Part shown: positions 50,554 to 63,355 of the stretch, piece after piece | How positions within the stretch are numbered: position 1 is the first letter of the stretch | Layout: every line of letters begins with the position of its first letter | Origin: Syngnathus acus | Lineage: Eukaryota; Chordata; Actinopteri; Syngnathiformes; Syngnathidae | Reading direction: 5' to 3' | NCBI RefSeq assembly: GCF_901709675.1 | Contig: NC_051100.1 | Location: 3,534,001 to 3,598,000 of the forward strand | Length of the DNA: 64,000 bases | Translations under genes and position numbers: made by a program | Notes under the pieces: generated by a model | Database searches by the model: none | Seen by the model: only the letters and a program-made list of their open reading frames with translations | What the model was told of the DNA's origin: nothing

Positions 50554-51572
50554 GTCTTGGAAATGGAAGAAGAAAAAAAATGAAGTGAATATTTTCGGTG
50601 TTCCTACTGCCGACTTTATTTCTACCTACATGCTTCTTATCAAAGCTGAGATGTTACTGTGCGTTCTCTTGGGCGGGCTCGCTCTCACTGTGTGTTCGTC
50701 TCCTCCCTATCTGCCTGCCGCAACTCGTCGAGTGACAGAACAAACGTGATGTAGGACCTGGAATTCCTGTTTGTTCTTGAGGAATGACACATTGTTACTT
50801 TGTGGTTACGATAGTTATTTTTATTGATATCATTCATTTTCGGTGCTCAGTTCGTGCTGCTAAAAAGGGATCCAGGCGACTGGATGTTGGATGTTTGTTG
50901 ATTTTTTTTTTTTTTTTATGTTAACGTTTGGGAGCCAGGACAGTTGTTTCATTAATTATGAAACATTATCACAGTTAACTTCCCCTATTTTCCTATGCGG
51001 AGCAGTTCTGGTAATCTTTATTTGTGGAGCAATTTTGTATTTTTTTACAAAAAAAGGCGATTTTTTTGCAGTTTAAGCAAGGAATTTATTAAACGGGGTT
51101 TGTTAAACAAGAAAAATATGACATTATTTCGAATGAACATTTGGTTTCCTTTAAACAATTTGTTTTTGTAACTCAGTAGACCAGCAAACTCTTTTCTTGT
51201 CCAGACCTCAAGCCAATCAAAACGTATTGTGTAAAGAAATAACATTTCTGATATGATAAATACTTAATATTACATAAATATACTTCCAAGCATATAGGCC
51301 ACTCTTAAAACACAAATAGATAAATAATATAAATTGAAATATAATTCAACCATTCATTATCTGAACCGTGTTAACTTTTTAAAAAATATATATGTACACT
51401 ATTTTAATAGATAAATACATACGCTCGCTTTCAGCTGAGTCATTTGTATTCACGATGAATCTTGAAATTTATGACATATTTTATTTTAATAAATGCACGA
51501 ATCTGTCGATGGTATACTAGGTCATTGGGATCACAGCTGACGTCACCATCCTCGTCTTTCAAAACAATTAAA
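50554..51572. promoter_or_regulatory. Divergent intergenic region between the tmem150-like gene (-) and nfu1 (+)
   Basis: About 1 kb of mainly AT-rich DNA with no gene. A perfect CRE palindrome tgacgtca at 51538-51545 lies 27 bases before the nfu1 start codon, so it would be at or just downstream of the transcription start. Confidence 0.5.
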
Positions 51573-53410
51573 ATGGCGGCGCACGCGAGATGGGCACTGT
51601 ACCCATTGCTACGGACGGCGAGAAATACCCCTTTTATTCGGTTTGAACTTTGTGCCATCACATTGTACTATTTTATGAGCATTTTATGAGCCTGGTCTGA
51701 TAAATGCGTCAACCTAAACGTGTCAGTAACGAGTATAGCTAACTCAGCGAGCTGCAATAGAATAGCATTTGTGATTGAAGCGTCTTTTCGTTTTCATTTT
51801 GTGTCGATAATGATCGCTAATGATAATAACGCCCGTGTCTTTTTTTTTTTTTAGAGTTTATTGCTATTATCGTTCAACTTAAACTGCATTTTCGCCAATC
51901 GTTGAAATTACATACAAAAGCTAACTGTTAGCAATGCATAGCAAAACTAACAAGACCGTTTCATCGTGTTTCTTAGTATTAATGAGTATTGGTCATTTAC
52001 TTGAAGGTTTCCAGAAAGGACTAGAATTCTTTACCACACCCACTTTCGCAGGACAACCCCTTCTGAAATCACACACGTCCAAAGTGAGAATTTGTTGATT
52101 GAGTCTCTTGACTACTGGCGAACATTTTCCTCACTTTAAGATTAACTCTTGCTTTTTTTTCTTCCCCCAGTACGACAGGTTTCCATCCAGACTCAAGACA
52201 CCCCAAACCCGAGAAGCATGAAGTTTCTCCCAGATAAGCCAGTTTTAGGAAGCGGGACACTGGATTTTCCCTCTCAGAGCTCAACGCAGTGTTCATCTTT
52301 AGCCAGGTTTGGATTCTGTATCTTTTTCCAGCTTTATCTTGCTGTCGTTGTGCCATTTCCGAATTGATTGAGTAAACAATAACATGACAACAACATCCGT
52401 GTCGTTTCCAGAGAGCTCTTTGAAATCGAAGGAGTGAAAAGTGTGTTCTTTGGGCCAGACTTCATCACCGTCACTAAAGTAAGGCATTAGATCAGTTACA
52501 TCAATGGACAAACATTGATTGTATTTAATTAATCAAATATGGTGTGCACTAATGAATTGACAACATCAATAACCCTTTGCTGTTCTCAACAGGTAGACGA
52601 GGACTTGGAGTGGACAGACATCAAGCGCAATGCTCTGGAGACCATGGCCAAATTCTTTGAGAGTGGCGACCCTATCACGACGGGAGACGTCCATCCAGAA
52701 AGTAGTAAGTATAGAAGAAGTGATTAGCTGAGCTGATTTATATGTGGACTTTGCTACCCGTAGGTGTCTCTGAAGATGATGATGAGGTGGTGTTGATGAT
52801 TAAGGAGCTTCTTGACACCAGAATCAGGTAATGAGCTCAGATGAGGAAATTATATCTATGATAAATGTATGCTGGTACACTGAAACATATGTTTGACTCC
52901 TAAATTGCTCTAATTAAGTTCATAGCATTTTTCCACATTTGGAAATGAAGATTAATTAATTCCAGGTTAGCCAAAATTGTGCTTTACTTTACAGCTTAAG
53001 CAAAATTGCACTAATTTTAACACTCATACAAGGCTAGCTTTTAACTGGACTAATATTTCTGCGTTTCTCTTCTCATCCACGCAGACCGACAGTGCAAGAG
53101 GACGGCGGTGACGTGATCTTCAAGGGCTTTGTGGATGGCATTGTGCATCTGAAGCTAGTGGGTTCCTGCACGGGGTGCCCCAGCTCCACAGTGACCCTCA
53201 AGAACGGCATTCAGAACATGATGCAGTTCTACATTCCCGAAGTAAAGGCAGTAGAGCAGGTGACGATTGGTTCAATCTGTTTCTCGTTGGGTTATAACAT
53301 GCTGTTTGTTCATTATGTGCTGATCTTTTATTCCAATGCAGGTGGAAGACGAAGTGGACGAAGTCAACGCAAAGGTCTTCTCAGACCTGGAACGCAAATT
53401 ACAAGAGTAA
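51573..53410 (+). CDS. nfu1: NFU1, mitochondrial iron-sulfur cluster scaffold (240 aa, 8 exons)
   Basis: Exons: 51573-51640, 52052-52083, 52171-52306, 52412-52478, 52593-52704, 52764-52827, 53085-53259, 53342-53410. The 32-nt second exon is inferred, because exon 1 ends in phase 2 and exon 3 begins in phase 1. It has a good acceptor and donor and restores the frame. Residues 1-35 ([17 protein letters not shown]) form an Arg-rich mitochondrial presequence. The Nfu N-terminal domain follows ([31 protein letters not shown]). The NifU C-terminal domain ([25 protein letters not shown]) has the cluster-binding CxxC at residues 188 and 191. NFU1 passes 4Fe-4S clusters to lipoyl synthase and respiratory complexes in the matrix. 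The tail after exon 7 ([17 protein letters not shown]) is longer than in human. Confidence 0.93.
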
Positions 53411-54116
53411 ACGTAAAGTTAATTGACAAATTAATTGATGAACTCTGCATACCAAAAAAAAGTAGGAGAGGAACTAAGGAGCGCTGTTGCTGTGCCTGCT
53501 AGTTAAAATAATCGTTTTCACCTTCACAGAAATGTCAAGCTAAAGAAGCTAACGTGCTGTGAAAACACTTTTTTTTTTGCATATTGCAACCATACAAAAT
53601 GGTAAATTTTGTGAACTTGTGTCTGTGACGGCTGCAAATGTTTGTTTGTATTTATTTTCTCTGTTTGAAATACTGTATTTTTGAAAGTTTTTTCCCGTTA
53701 GTGTAATTCAGAAGGAAGATGATGTGATTCCTGCTTTATAAATGAAACAGATTATCTATTTGGAAATGATTATTAAAGAAGTGGAAGTAGGAGCGTTCAA
53801 ACTAAAAAAAACACATTTAACTGTATTGTAATATGTCGTATCCACTGCATCACAATAAAGTTCACAAATACTGGATACTGACTCAAATTATATTCATTGT
53901 AACGCCCCCCCCCCATACCTTTTTACTGTAACCCAGGGTCTACTGCCCTCAGGTGGCCAAGATGGGCAGCGGCAGAAGGACTTTCCCCTGATCTAAAGTG
54001 TGCCGACAACTGTTTTTGTCAATTTAATTGTGTAATTTCTCTATGTTTATTTCAAAGTCCAACATTATAGTGCTATTCATCTAATTAAACAAACAAAAAT
54101 AAAACGCTTTTTGTTG
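53411..54116 (+). other. nfu1: nfu1 3'UTR and intergenic spacer
   Basis: The canonical AATAAA at 53854-53859 probably ends the nfu1 mRNA. The remaining 250 bases before the ccar1 promoter hold only a poly-C run and no gene. Confidence 0.6.
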
Positions 54117-54128
54117 CGCGCATGCGCA
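54117..54128 (+). promoter_or_regulatory. ccar1: NRF1-type site in the ccar1 promoter
   Basis: CGCGCATGCGCA is a perfect match to the NRF1 palindromic consensus. Just downstream is a probable non-coding exon 1 ending at the donor ATAGCG/gtaagt near 54170, consistent with a CpG-rich TATA-less promoter. Confidence 0.6.
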
Positions 54129-54171
54129 GTTCCCGTCTCCACTCCGACGGCCGGGTGCATTGGATAGCGGT

Positions 54172-55066
54172 AAGTCAAGCTGCGAGAATACCCGTGAAAG
54201 AAACTAACATAACCTCACTATTTGCGCTTTTTACTACTCCCTCGTTGTCGAAATTGCTTGTTTTTTAGTAGGCCTTTTACCGCGAGCATGTTGCTTGTGC
54301 TGAACACTTGTGATAACGAGTCAGCTGCTAGTGTCAGCAAAACTGGAGCCGAGGCCTCCATAACAAATCCCGCACGAGGCTACTCTGGCCACGATGCTAA
54401 CGCTAATGCTAATTTCTCCCTCGCGGTCCGCGTGTTGTTCGTCTAAATAAAAGCGGTTCTGAACTTCAAATATATCTAGGACGAAACACACTTCAGTCAT
54501 GGAATAGCGGTGATTTAAATGCACGAATGCGGTTCTGTTTTAATGGCACCGTTTATTTGCTACAGTGCATGATAGTCGACTGCCATTTAAAAGTGGCTAA
54601 GTGTAGCCCAGATAGCTTTGGGGATTTGCCGTGTCAGCAGGTGCGATTTAAATAAGCACTCATATTAATAGCAAGCGAAATATGGAGAATCGCTAAGCTA
54701 TCAGCAAATTCTGGGAAATGAATGCCCATTACCCGCTAATAGTCTTTTAGCTGAAGGAACGAATGTTATAACACAGCGATTCAAAGCCTGTGTGTAGTGA
54801 TTTACGTTGAATTCTTTTTACGTTTCTGTCAAATTAAAGGTGGCTGATTGTGTCGCACGCGAGTTGGGAAGTTCCCCTTGAACCACGTGCTCACGTGGTT
54901 TGCGCTCGTTGTTTGCTTTCTGCCTGAAAGTGTGCAGTAGCAAGCAATTTGTGCTTGACTAAAACTAAACAGGGCGGTGGGTAGTTAACCTTTTCGGTTA
55001 CTTTTACTTTTCAAGCGGTCGCTGCTTTTCATGAATTGCATTTTTATTCTCTTATCATTTTTTTAA
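54172..55066 (+). other. ccar1: ccar1 intron 1
   Basis: No coding signal. It separates the putative non-coding exon 1 from exon 2, whose acceptor is near 55067, about 50 bases before the start codon. Confidence 0.5.
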
Positions 55067-55117
55067 GGTATAAGCAACAAGCCGGCGAGTGGAGACAAGC
55101 TTTCATCCGAGTGAGTC

Positions 55118-58100
55118 ATGGCCCAGTTCGGGGGACAGAAAAATCCGCCCTGGGCGACTCAGTTCGCCACCACAGCCGTGTCCCAGCCGGGCCACACGGC
55201 CCACGCGGCCCACGCGGCTCATGCGGCTCAGTCTCTTGACATCAATTTGCACTGTGAGTAACTCAATATTTATTTATTTTTAGGCCATGCACGATGCAGG
55301 CCAATGCAACAGTGATAGTTGAGCAGTCTGAATTATTTTTTGCCATTTGTTTTACTGCCTTGGCTCCACCAGAAGAGCCCCATTAACTTTTTTTTTTTAT
55401 TCATCTCGCAGCTCTCGGCGTGCAGCAGCCTTCCCTCCTGGGCGCCTCTCCTGCCGTCTACTCCCAGCAGTCGGCCTTGGCTGCCGCCGCCTCAATGGGC
55501 AATCAATCTGCTGCCAATTATCAGTTGTCCCAGCAAACGGCTGCCTTGCAGCAGCAGGCTGCCGCGGCCGCTGCTGCCGCCGCCGCCGCACTGCAGCAGG
55601 TCGGTCGCACAGATAGCGGACATGTATCAAACGGTCCGCTTGTGTCTTATCAGCTGCGCACGTGTGTCTAGTCCCAGATCAATTCAGCCCTCCAGCAGTA
55701 TCAGCAACAACAACAACAACAGCAGCAACAACAGCAGCAGCAGCAACAGCAGCAGCAGCCTCCCCCACAACAGCCCCCGCAGCAACAATTGTATAGTGTG
55801 CCTCATCAGGTTTGTGTCACACTCAACACACTGAAAGGACCATTTTATTAACAAGTACAATGGTGCTCCCAACTGCTTCAACTCGAGGACTGTAATACAA
55901 AGCACTCCTCATCCACTATTGTTAGAACTGCAGTCACTACAGTTATGACTAACTAGCTACGGCATTAGCTATGCTAACTCCGTTTTTTTTGTCCTCTTGT
56001 CCCAGCTTCCACAGCCTCAACCGGGATTGCTATCACAGGTAACATGCAATAATCTGAACAGTATAAAGGGAATCCGCTTTATGGCAGTACTGACAGGAAA
56101 TATCCAAATGCTTCTCCTTTTAGCCGCCAGTGGCTTTGCCCACCAGCTTGAGTCTGTCCAATCCCCAGCAGACGGCCCAGATCACCGTGTCGTACCCGAC
56201 GCCGCGTTCCAGCCACCAGCAGCAGCCGCAGAAGCAGCGCGTCTTCACCGGCGTGGTCAACAAGCTGCACGACACGTTCGGATTCGTGGACGAAGACGTC
56301 TTCTTTCAGCTGAGGTTCATGAGAGCTCATGAAGATAGTGTAGCGGGTTGGAATGAGCATAACTTCCATCGTGGCTTGCCTTCTTCCAGCGCTGTAAAAG
56401 GCAAGACGCCGCAAGTGGGCGACAGGGTGCTGGTAGAGGCCGTGTACAACGCCAACCTGCCGTTCAAGTGGAATGCCCAGCGCATCCAGACTTTACCTCA
56501 GCTGGCAAACCAGTCGGTGAGAGTTGAAGATTGTTAAAAAAAAAAGTGTAAAGACGCCTTTTGGACTCCGCTCTGAACAATATTCACTAAATGGGAGTTG
56601 AACCCTGCAATGCTTTACACGTTTCGGCTTTTTCTTGCCTCCCCTTTTGCTGTTTGTGCTGCTGATTGACTGTTGTGTTGTCAATCCTTCCCCAGCAGCA
56701 GCAGCAGCCTTTACCTCAAGCTTCCCCACAGCTGGGCAACCTTTACAATGAGCCGGGGATTCAGCTGCGCTACTCTGACATGCACCCCGCAGCGGACGGC
56801 AGACAAAATGTAACCACATCATTTCATGATGCAGCTTGTTCTAAACTGGAGAGTCTGATTTCTTAGTTTTGATCAAATGACAATTATCCCCCCCCCCTCT
56901 CTTTAGAGCCATCCTCCGCCTCCCAATATGATGAAGGCTCCCCCCATCCTTCAGTCACTACCTCCCCCAACCACGTTCAGTGTTCCGCCGCCGGCCGCTG
57001 CTCCTTCCTTGCTTCAGGCTCAGCTGTCCGCCGCCTCGCTCGGCCCTCTCCTCCAAAACCCGCCTCAGCCGCTGCTGCCGCAGCCGCCTCCCAAAGGTCA
57101 ATAAATCCACCGATCCAAATCCAAAATGATCAAAAGAAATTGCTGTCCAAGCCAGTATGACATTGTTCTCTAGATGTCTTTCCAGGGGGTCTCCTTCAGC
57201 CCCCAGTGAGACTCATGCAACAGCCGCAGCCCGTGAGACGGATTGAGCCGCCCCCTCGTTTTGCCCCTCGCAACGATCGCCCTCCTGAGCTCATCCTCCG
57301 TAGTAAAGAGGATCGCAGGTCATTGCCTAGCGCCTGTTTTGCACATTTTTGAAAAGACTATTAAATGGTATCGCCTGTGTAAACGTCTCATCCTCTCATT
57401 TCTTTGGCAGAGACAGAGAGCGGGAGCGCAGGCGGTCGAGAGAGCGCTCGCCGGTACGCAAACGCTCCCGGGAGCGTTCCCCGAGACGAGAGCGCTCGCC
57501 GCGGCGTCCTCGCAGGGTGGTCCCTCGCTACACGGTTCAGTTTTCAAAGTTCAGTTTGGACACGTGAGTTGCACCGGATCACAGGAAAGAATTTAGCATT
57601 AGCGCCCAAGATGTAACGTGTGCCTCCTTTCTCGTATTCCAGTACCAGCTGTGATATGATGGAGCTGAGGCGGCGCTACCAGAGTCTGTATATTCCCAGC
57701 GACTTTTTTGGCGCAGCTTTCACCTGGGTGGACGGCTTCCCCCTGACGCGACCCTTTCAGTTCAGCAACGTGTGCAACTTCCACATATTACACAAGGAAG
57801 TGGATCCTTTTGTCAAGAATACAGCCGTGCTGGATCCTCCTGACGCCAACCACACGTACAGCTCGAAGGTAGGATTCATCACCTTCTAGAAGAGATAAAC
57901 TCATGCTGGAAATTATATATATATATATTTTTTCCCCCCTCACTAGGTGATGCTGCTAGCTAACCCCAGTTTAGAGGAGTTATATCACAAGTCATGTGCC
58001 CTAGCAGAAGATTCCCAGGAGGTCAGAGACTCATTCCAGCATCCCGCAAGACTCATCAAGGTACCCGTTGAATTGTTTTGAAGTAGGACTGAATTGATGA

Positions 58101-61100
58101 ATAAAAAAAATAAAAAAATCCATAAAATTATGGAAAATTGTCTAAATCTATGCCCTGACTCTGTCACGGTTTGGCTCACCTCTGTACCCTGTCTGCTGTT
58201 TCCCACCTTCAGTTTTTAGTGGGAATGAGAGGCAAAGACGAGGCCATGGCCATCGGTGGCCACTGGTCTCCCTCTTTGGACGGAGCCGAGCCAGAGAAGG
58301 ATCCCTCGGTCCTCATAAAGACAGCTATACGCTGTTGCAAGGCACTCACAGGCATAGATCTTAGTCTGTGCACTCAGTGGTAAGAGCCCTCCTTCCAATT
58401 CGTCATTTTGTCTTGAATTGCGAAACTCACCAATGCTCCATTCGAATACGCTTCATGGTGTTAATGAGTCGCCACGATTTGTTACTCTGGTTGTTTTTGC
58501 CCTTGGTGTGTTGTCATCTTGGCTCTCTCTTTCTGTCACACTCTCTGAATTGACACACACATTTCACCGTGCTGACAACCCAAGCACACGGGACTGTGGC
58601 TGGAAGCAAAAGCCTGGACCAGATGACACCGCCGTCGTCACTTTTGTTTCATTCTTGTGTTCTTCTTTTTCTCTCTGTCGAAATATTACCCATTTATTGA
58701 ACTGGCTTTCATATTCTTTTCTTGTTTGCACATTCAAATGTACCCTAGGTTAATGTGGTGGGGGAGGGGGGGGGGGACTATATAGCCATCGTGTCATGTT
58801 TGTCAACCTTCTCAAACCGGTTCCCGTCACCGTGACGACCGTCGGAACGCAGCAGACCCGGCCGGCCCCCTTCTGTGTGTTTTGTGTGAGGGAGGGGCGG
58901 GTGTAAGGGAGGTGAAGACAGGCAGGGGTAGCTAAAAAAAAAAAAGGTTTGCCCTAGCCAGGCTTGCCTGTTGTGCTTTGCCCTGACCACAATGTTTCTT
59001 TCCAATGCACCCTCTTCCTTTGCGACAGGTATCGTTTTGCAGAGATTCGCTATCACCGGCCGGAGGAGACCCACAAGGGGCGGACGGTCCCCGCTCATGT
59101 GGAGACAGTGGTTTTGTTTCTTCCGGATGTTTGGCATTGTCTTCCTACCCGCTCAGAGTGGGAGGCGCTGTCGCGGCGACTCCGGGAGCAGCTGGCTGAG
59201 AAGCTGTCGGCCGAGCGAAAGGAGGCGGATGGAGAACAGGCACTGAACCGCTAATCCCTTCTCTTCTCATTTCCGCTTCTCACAGGAAGGCACAGGAATT
59301 ACAAAAAAAAAAAAAAAAAAGACACACACCTCACGCTACACGCAAAACACATGTATACGGAGTTTATCACTCCAGCCAACCTCACCTAGGCGTCCTCTGT
59401 TTTCCCCCCGCCACCTCCCCCCCCCCCTTCCTCTTCTCCTCCATGCCGCCATCAGCACTCCTCACCCCCTCCCCTCCCCACATCCAGCAGACACACACAG
59501 TGGAAGCAGTGAGACTAGTTTGTGTTTGTGTGCGCTCGCTCCCCTCTGCAACTGGTAAAACAGCTTCCAGTTTGTCTGACGTGCTGCTAATCTGGGTCCA
59601 ATCCTTTTCATTTGTTTCTGATCTTTGTTGATCATTTTTCAAAAAAAAAATTGCGAGATGATTTCAACCAATTTCATTTTTTTTTTGTAATGCTGGCATG
59701 CGGAAGTGGATTACTGCTGGAATCTGTGGAGTCAGTTGCATGCCGAAAACGTGTTTGTTGTAGAAATGTCTTATTTTCATATGATTTCCTCACACCAATT
59801 TTGATTGGGAAACGAGTCGACTGCTCCTTGTCTGTTCCTCTTGGTGGCTTTGATTTTTTTCATTTGGACTACATGTCGAGTTTGGCATCTCATTAAACCT
59901 TACCCCATAATTGGCGGTAGTTGTCAGGGCCACCCTCACTCCGTTCGGAGACCAGATCTCCCGATGGTACACCTCCATTGATTTTTTTATTTATTTATAT
60001 ATTTTTTTATACCTTTTTTGTGTTCCACAGATTGATTGATTGGCAGCTGGTTGTTAAAGAGCTAGAGAGCTTCCTTGTGTACTCCTCAGTAGCACTGGAT
60101 TTAAAGCACAGTCGAGCTCACTAGAACCAGACAAGAGTTTTTATTTTATTTTGGGGGGGGGGGGGGGCATTCGTGATCTTGCACGGATCGACTTACAAGG
60201 TTCAGGAGCGATGCGCTGACTTTGTCCTGTTTCTGATCTTTTTCCCCCTCACTCTCTGTCTTTCTCTGACTCTGTAACTTTCTCTCAAGGAGGAGGAGGA
60301 CAAGGAGAGTCACGAATCCAAGGACGTCTGCATCCCTACTCACTGGACCAAACTTGATCCGAAATCAATGAAGGTGACATTGACGCTCATTTGGTGTCTT
60401 TCATTTTAAATACTGGCCTATTTAGTTTATTTTCTTATCTCTTTATTGGGGTTTTAAAATCCCCATGAGGTTTTTCAGAACACCAAAATGCATTGAATAA
60501 ATACTTGAGCTCATGGTGGAATCGTTTTTCCATTGCAAGCTACACTCTGTGTCAGACCTCCATCTGGACCATGGTCTGACTCAATTTGAGCTTTGCTATA
60601 TTCAAACCCAGTTCCACCTTATTCAGCAATCTTGTTTCGGGACTGCTGTGAAAGGCGGATTGGTACATTACCTCTCGTTATTCTTGTTTCACAACGTCGG
60701 CCTGCATATCACGCACATTTTAATACTACCATGTAACGCATGACTTCAACTTCCCCGCAGGTGAACGACCTGCGCAAGGAGCTTGACTGTCGCGCTCTGA
60801 GCTCCAAGGGCTTAAAGTCGCAGCTGATCGCCCGACTCACCAAGCAGCTGAAAGTGGAGGAGCAGCTGGAAGAGTCCAAGGAACCCGAGAAGCCGGAAAT
60901 CAAACCACCCGAGGAAGAAGAGCCGTGTCGCACCGAGGAGGACAAAGAGGTGCGCGAGGCGTTCCGTCGCTAACCGTACTGAAGATGTTTAAGATGACGT
61001 AACACTGTCTCATCTGCCAGGAGGAGGAGAGGAAGAGGCAAGAGGAGCTGGAGCGCCAGCGCCGGGAACGGCGCTACATCCTCCCCGATGAGCCCACCAT

Positions 61101-63355
61101 CCTCGTTCACCCCAACTGGGCCGCCAAGAACGGCAAGTTTGACTGCAGTGTGATGTCCCTCAGTGTGCTGTTGGACTACAGGCTGGAGGATAACAAGGAG
61201 ACTTCTTTTGAGGTGAGAATTGGAAGGCAACCTCCGCAGGCCGTTTGATATAAAAGTATCGCTTCGGTGCCATCCGCATGTTGAAATGAGGGGAGTGGCG
61301 TCATTGAGTCGGCGGCAATCTCATCCTCCAGGTTTCCCTCTTCGCCGAGCTCTTCAACGAGATGCTGCAGAGAGATTTCGGGTACCGCATCTACAAAGCG
61401 CTCGCTGCTCTCCCGGCCAAGGATGAAAAGAAGGAGAAGAAGGTCAAGAAAGAAGCTGAGAAGAAAGAGCCCGAAAAACGGGAAATGAAGAAGGAGAAAG
61501 ACGATGACGGCGACGAGCCAGTGGCGAAGAAATCGAGAGAGGACGACGAGGCAGAGAGGAGGAAGGTGAGCCACGCGCGTCGCCGACACTTTTACCAGGG
61601 CGTTTTATTTTATTTTCACGACACGCTTTTGATTTGCGTACACGAGCAGGGCGACGACAAGGTTGTGAAGAAGGAGGAGTCGCGTGATGAGGACGAGAAC
61701 GAAGACGACGGCAGTCCGGCCAACGCAGACGAGTACGACCCAATGGAGGCCGAAGACGCAGATGATGATGAGGACGATGACGGTAATGCCCTTTTTTTGT
61801 TCACGTCATTATTTGAATATCTTGTTGACTAAAATTGTGGCCAATGATGAGAAATCATGCACCACTCTGAAGCTGTGATGGATACCCTTTTCCACAATCT
61901 CTGAGGCTTTTTCTGTTCAAGTCTTTAAAATCGGGACGTCACATTTGCTACGTTCACTGTAACGTCGTTCAATTTCTGCCTCTCAGACAAGGACGACGAC
62001 GACGACAGGGAGCGAAGAGATCGCAAGGATGATCGTAAATCGCCCAAAGACAAAAATTTAAAGGACAAGGTAGGCTGTTTCATTTTTAACTCTTGAAAGA
62101 CACAAATGGAAATTTTGCTGTAGTGTAAAAATGACCAATCAACATAAACTTTTGTTTTTTTTCCCCAGCAGGACAAGAAGATGGTCACGTACAACAAGGA
62201 CCTCCTAATGGCATTTGTTTACTTTGACCAAAGTCACTGGGGCTACCTGCTGGAGAAAGACTTGGAGGAAATCTTGTACACGCTTGGGCTGCACCTTTCA
62301 CGTGCTCAGGTGTGCAAAAAAAAAATCCTCACTTTAGTCACGTCAAACATTCAAGCGTGTTATTCTGATGGCTCTTTTGTCTCTTTCAGATCAAGAAACT
62401 GCTGAACAAGCCGGTAGTGAGAGAGTCGTGTTATTACCGCAAACTCACAGACAAGCCGAACGACGAGCCTGATTCCTCCCCGACTGAAGCACAAACGGAA
62501 CTTCTCTTAGGTGAGCTGACCAAGCCATGACGCTTCCAGGATATAGATAGAATGAAACATTAAACGTCTTTTCTTCACATCAGGCAACAGAGAGCTGCTT
62601 CCTGCTCCCAAATCGTGCACTCTGTCCGAAACCAGCGAGTCGGGTAATCTGATCGTTTACAACGGCGCCATGGTAGACATTGGCAGCCTGATGCAGAAGC
62701 TGGAGAAGAGCGAGAAGGCGCGAGAGGAGATTGAAAACAAGCTCATGGTGCAGGACGCCAAGATGGGTAAATATTGATTGAGCTGACTTTTTTTTTTTCT
62801 CCCCATGTTAGCATGCTAACTGCTGGAGTTGTAGCATTCATTGTATACAATCCATTAAATGTCAATTTTCCACTTGATGTCCAGAGGAAGACACCAAGGT
62901 GAAAACACAACTGGAACAAGAGAACAGGTCCTTGTCAAAGGAGCTGGATGAGACTAAAAGCACTCTCAGGCAAACGGAGAAGACGCTGAAGGACGCCGAG
63001 GAGCTGAAGAGCATCTACCAGGAGCAGTTCACAAAGACCTGCAAGACTCTGACAGACACGGTCAAAGGGCTGACGGCGGTCATGAGAAAAGTAAGTTGCC
63101 TGTTTTGTAGAAAGTACTTGAACGCATGATGCAGAGTTCGTGACGGTGAATTTTGAGCAAATTGAATTTGAAGGTAAATTGTACAATGAAATTTAAAGGT
63201 TTGAAAAACTGCATGTTAGAAATTTGTTTTGACAACTAGTTGAAAAGATACTATAAAATGTATTTGTACTCCTCCTCCTCCAGGATCAAGATGGAAATGA
63301 TGAGGGAAATGTGCCTCTTCAAATAAATGGCGCTGAAGAAAAAAGCACCTCATAA
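55118..63355 (+). CDS. ccar1: CCAR1 (CARP1), cell division cycle and apoptosis regulator 1 (1256 aa, 25 coding exons)
   Basis: Exons: 55118-55253, 55412-55599, 55672-55809, 56006-56038, 56124-56314, 56390-56516, 56696-56809, 56907-57096, 57174-57318, 57411-57563, 57643-57868, 57947-58060, 58213-58379, 59029-59239, 60290-60373, 60761-60949, 61021-61212, 61332-61565, 61650-61782, 61987-62069, 62169-62309, 62390-62510, 62584-62766, 62885-63090, 63284-63355. The start is MAQFGGQKNPPW. Gln/Ala-rich tracts are followed by an S1-like domain near 204-272 (VFTGVVNKLHDTFGFVDED), an RS-rich stretch near 422-455, and a DBC1/CARP1 inactive Nudix-like region near 472-711. A SAP domain comes next (VNDLRKELDCRALSSKGLKS, about 740-774), then acidic linkers, an EF-hand-like segment (LLMAFVYFDQSHWGYLLEKD, near 1020-1070) and a coiled coil. 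CCAR1 is a nuclear coactivator linking Mediator, nuclear receptors and beta-catenin, and acts in apoptosis signalling and splicing. Exon 14 probably ends at a GC donor. Confidence 0.94.
55690..55760 (+). repeat. ccar1: CAA/CAG repeat coding about 19 Gln in ccar1
   Basis: The run of Gln codons starts after TAT and mixes CAA and CAG, ending before a Pro-rich stretch (PPPQQPPQQQ). The preceding exon ends with an Ala-rich run (GCN codons, 55558-55590). Such tracts are prone to length variation. Confidence 0.85.

Noticed and set aside
55319-55905. Long frames beside ccar1 rich in Ser/Leu runs
   Set aside because: Off-frame readings of the CAG/GCN repeats in ccar1 exons 3 and 4.
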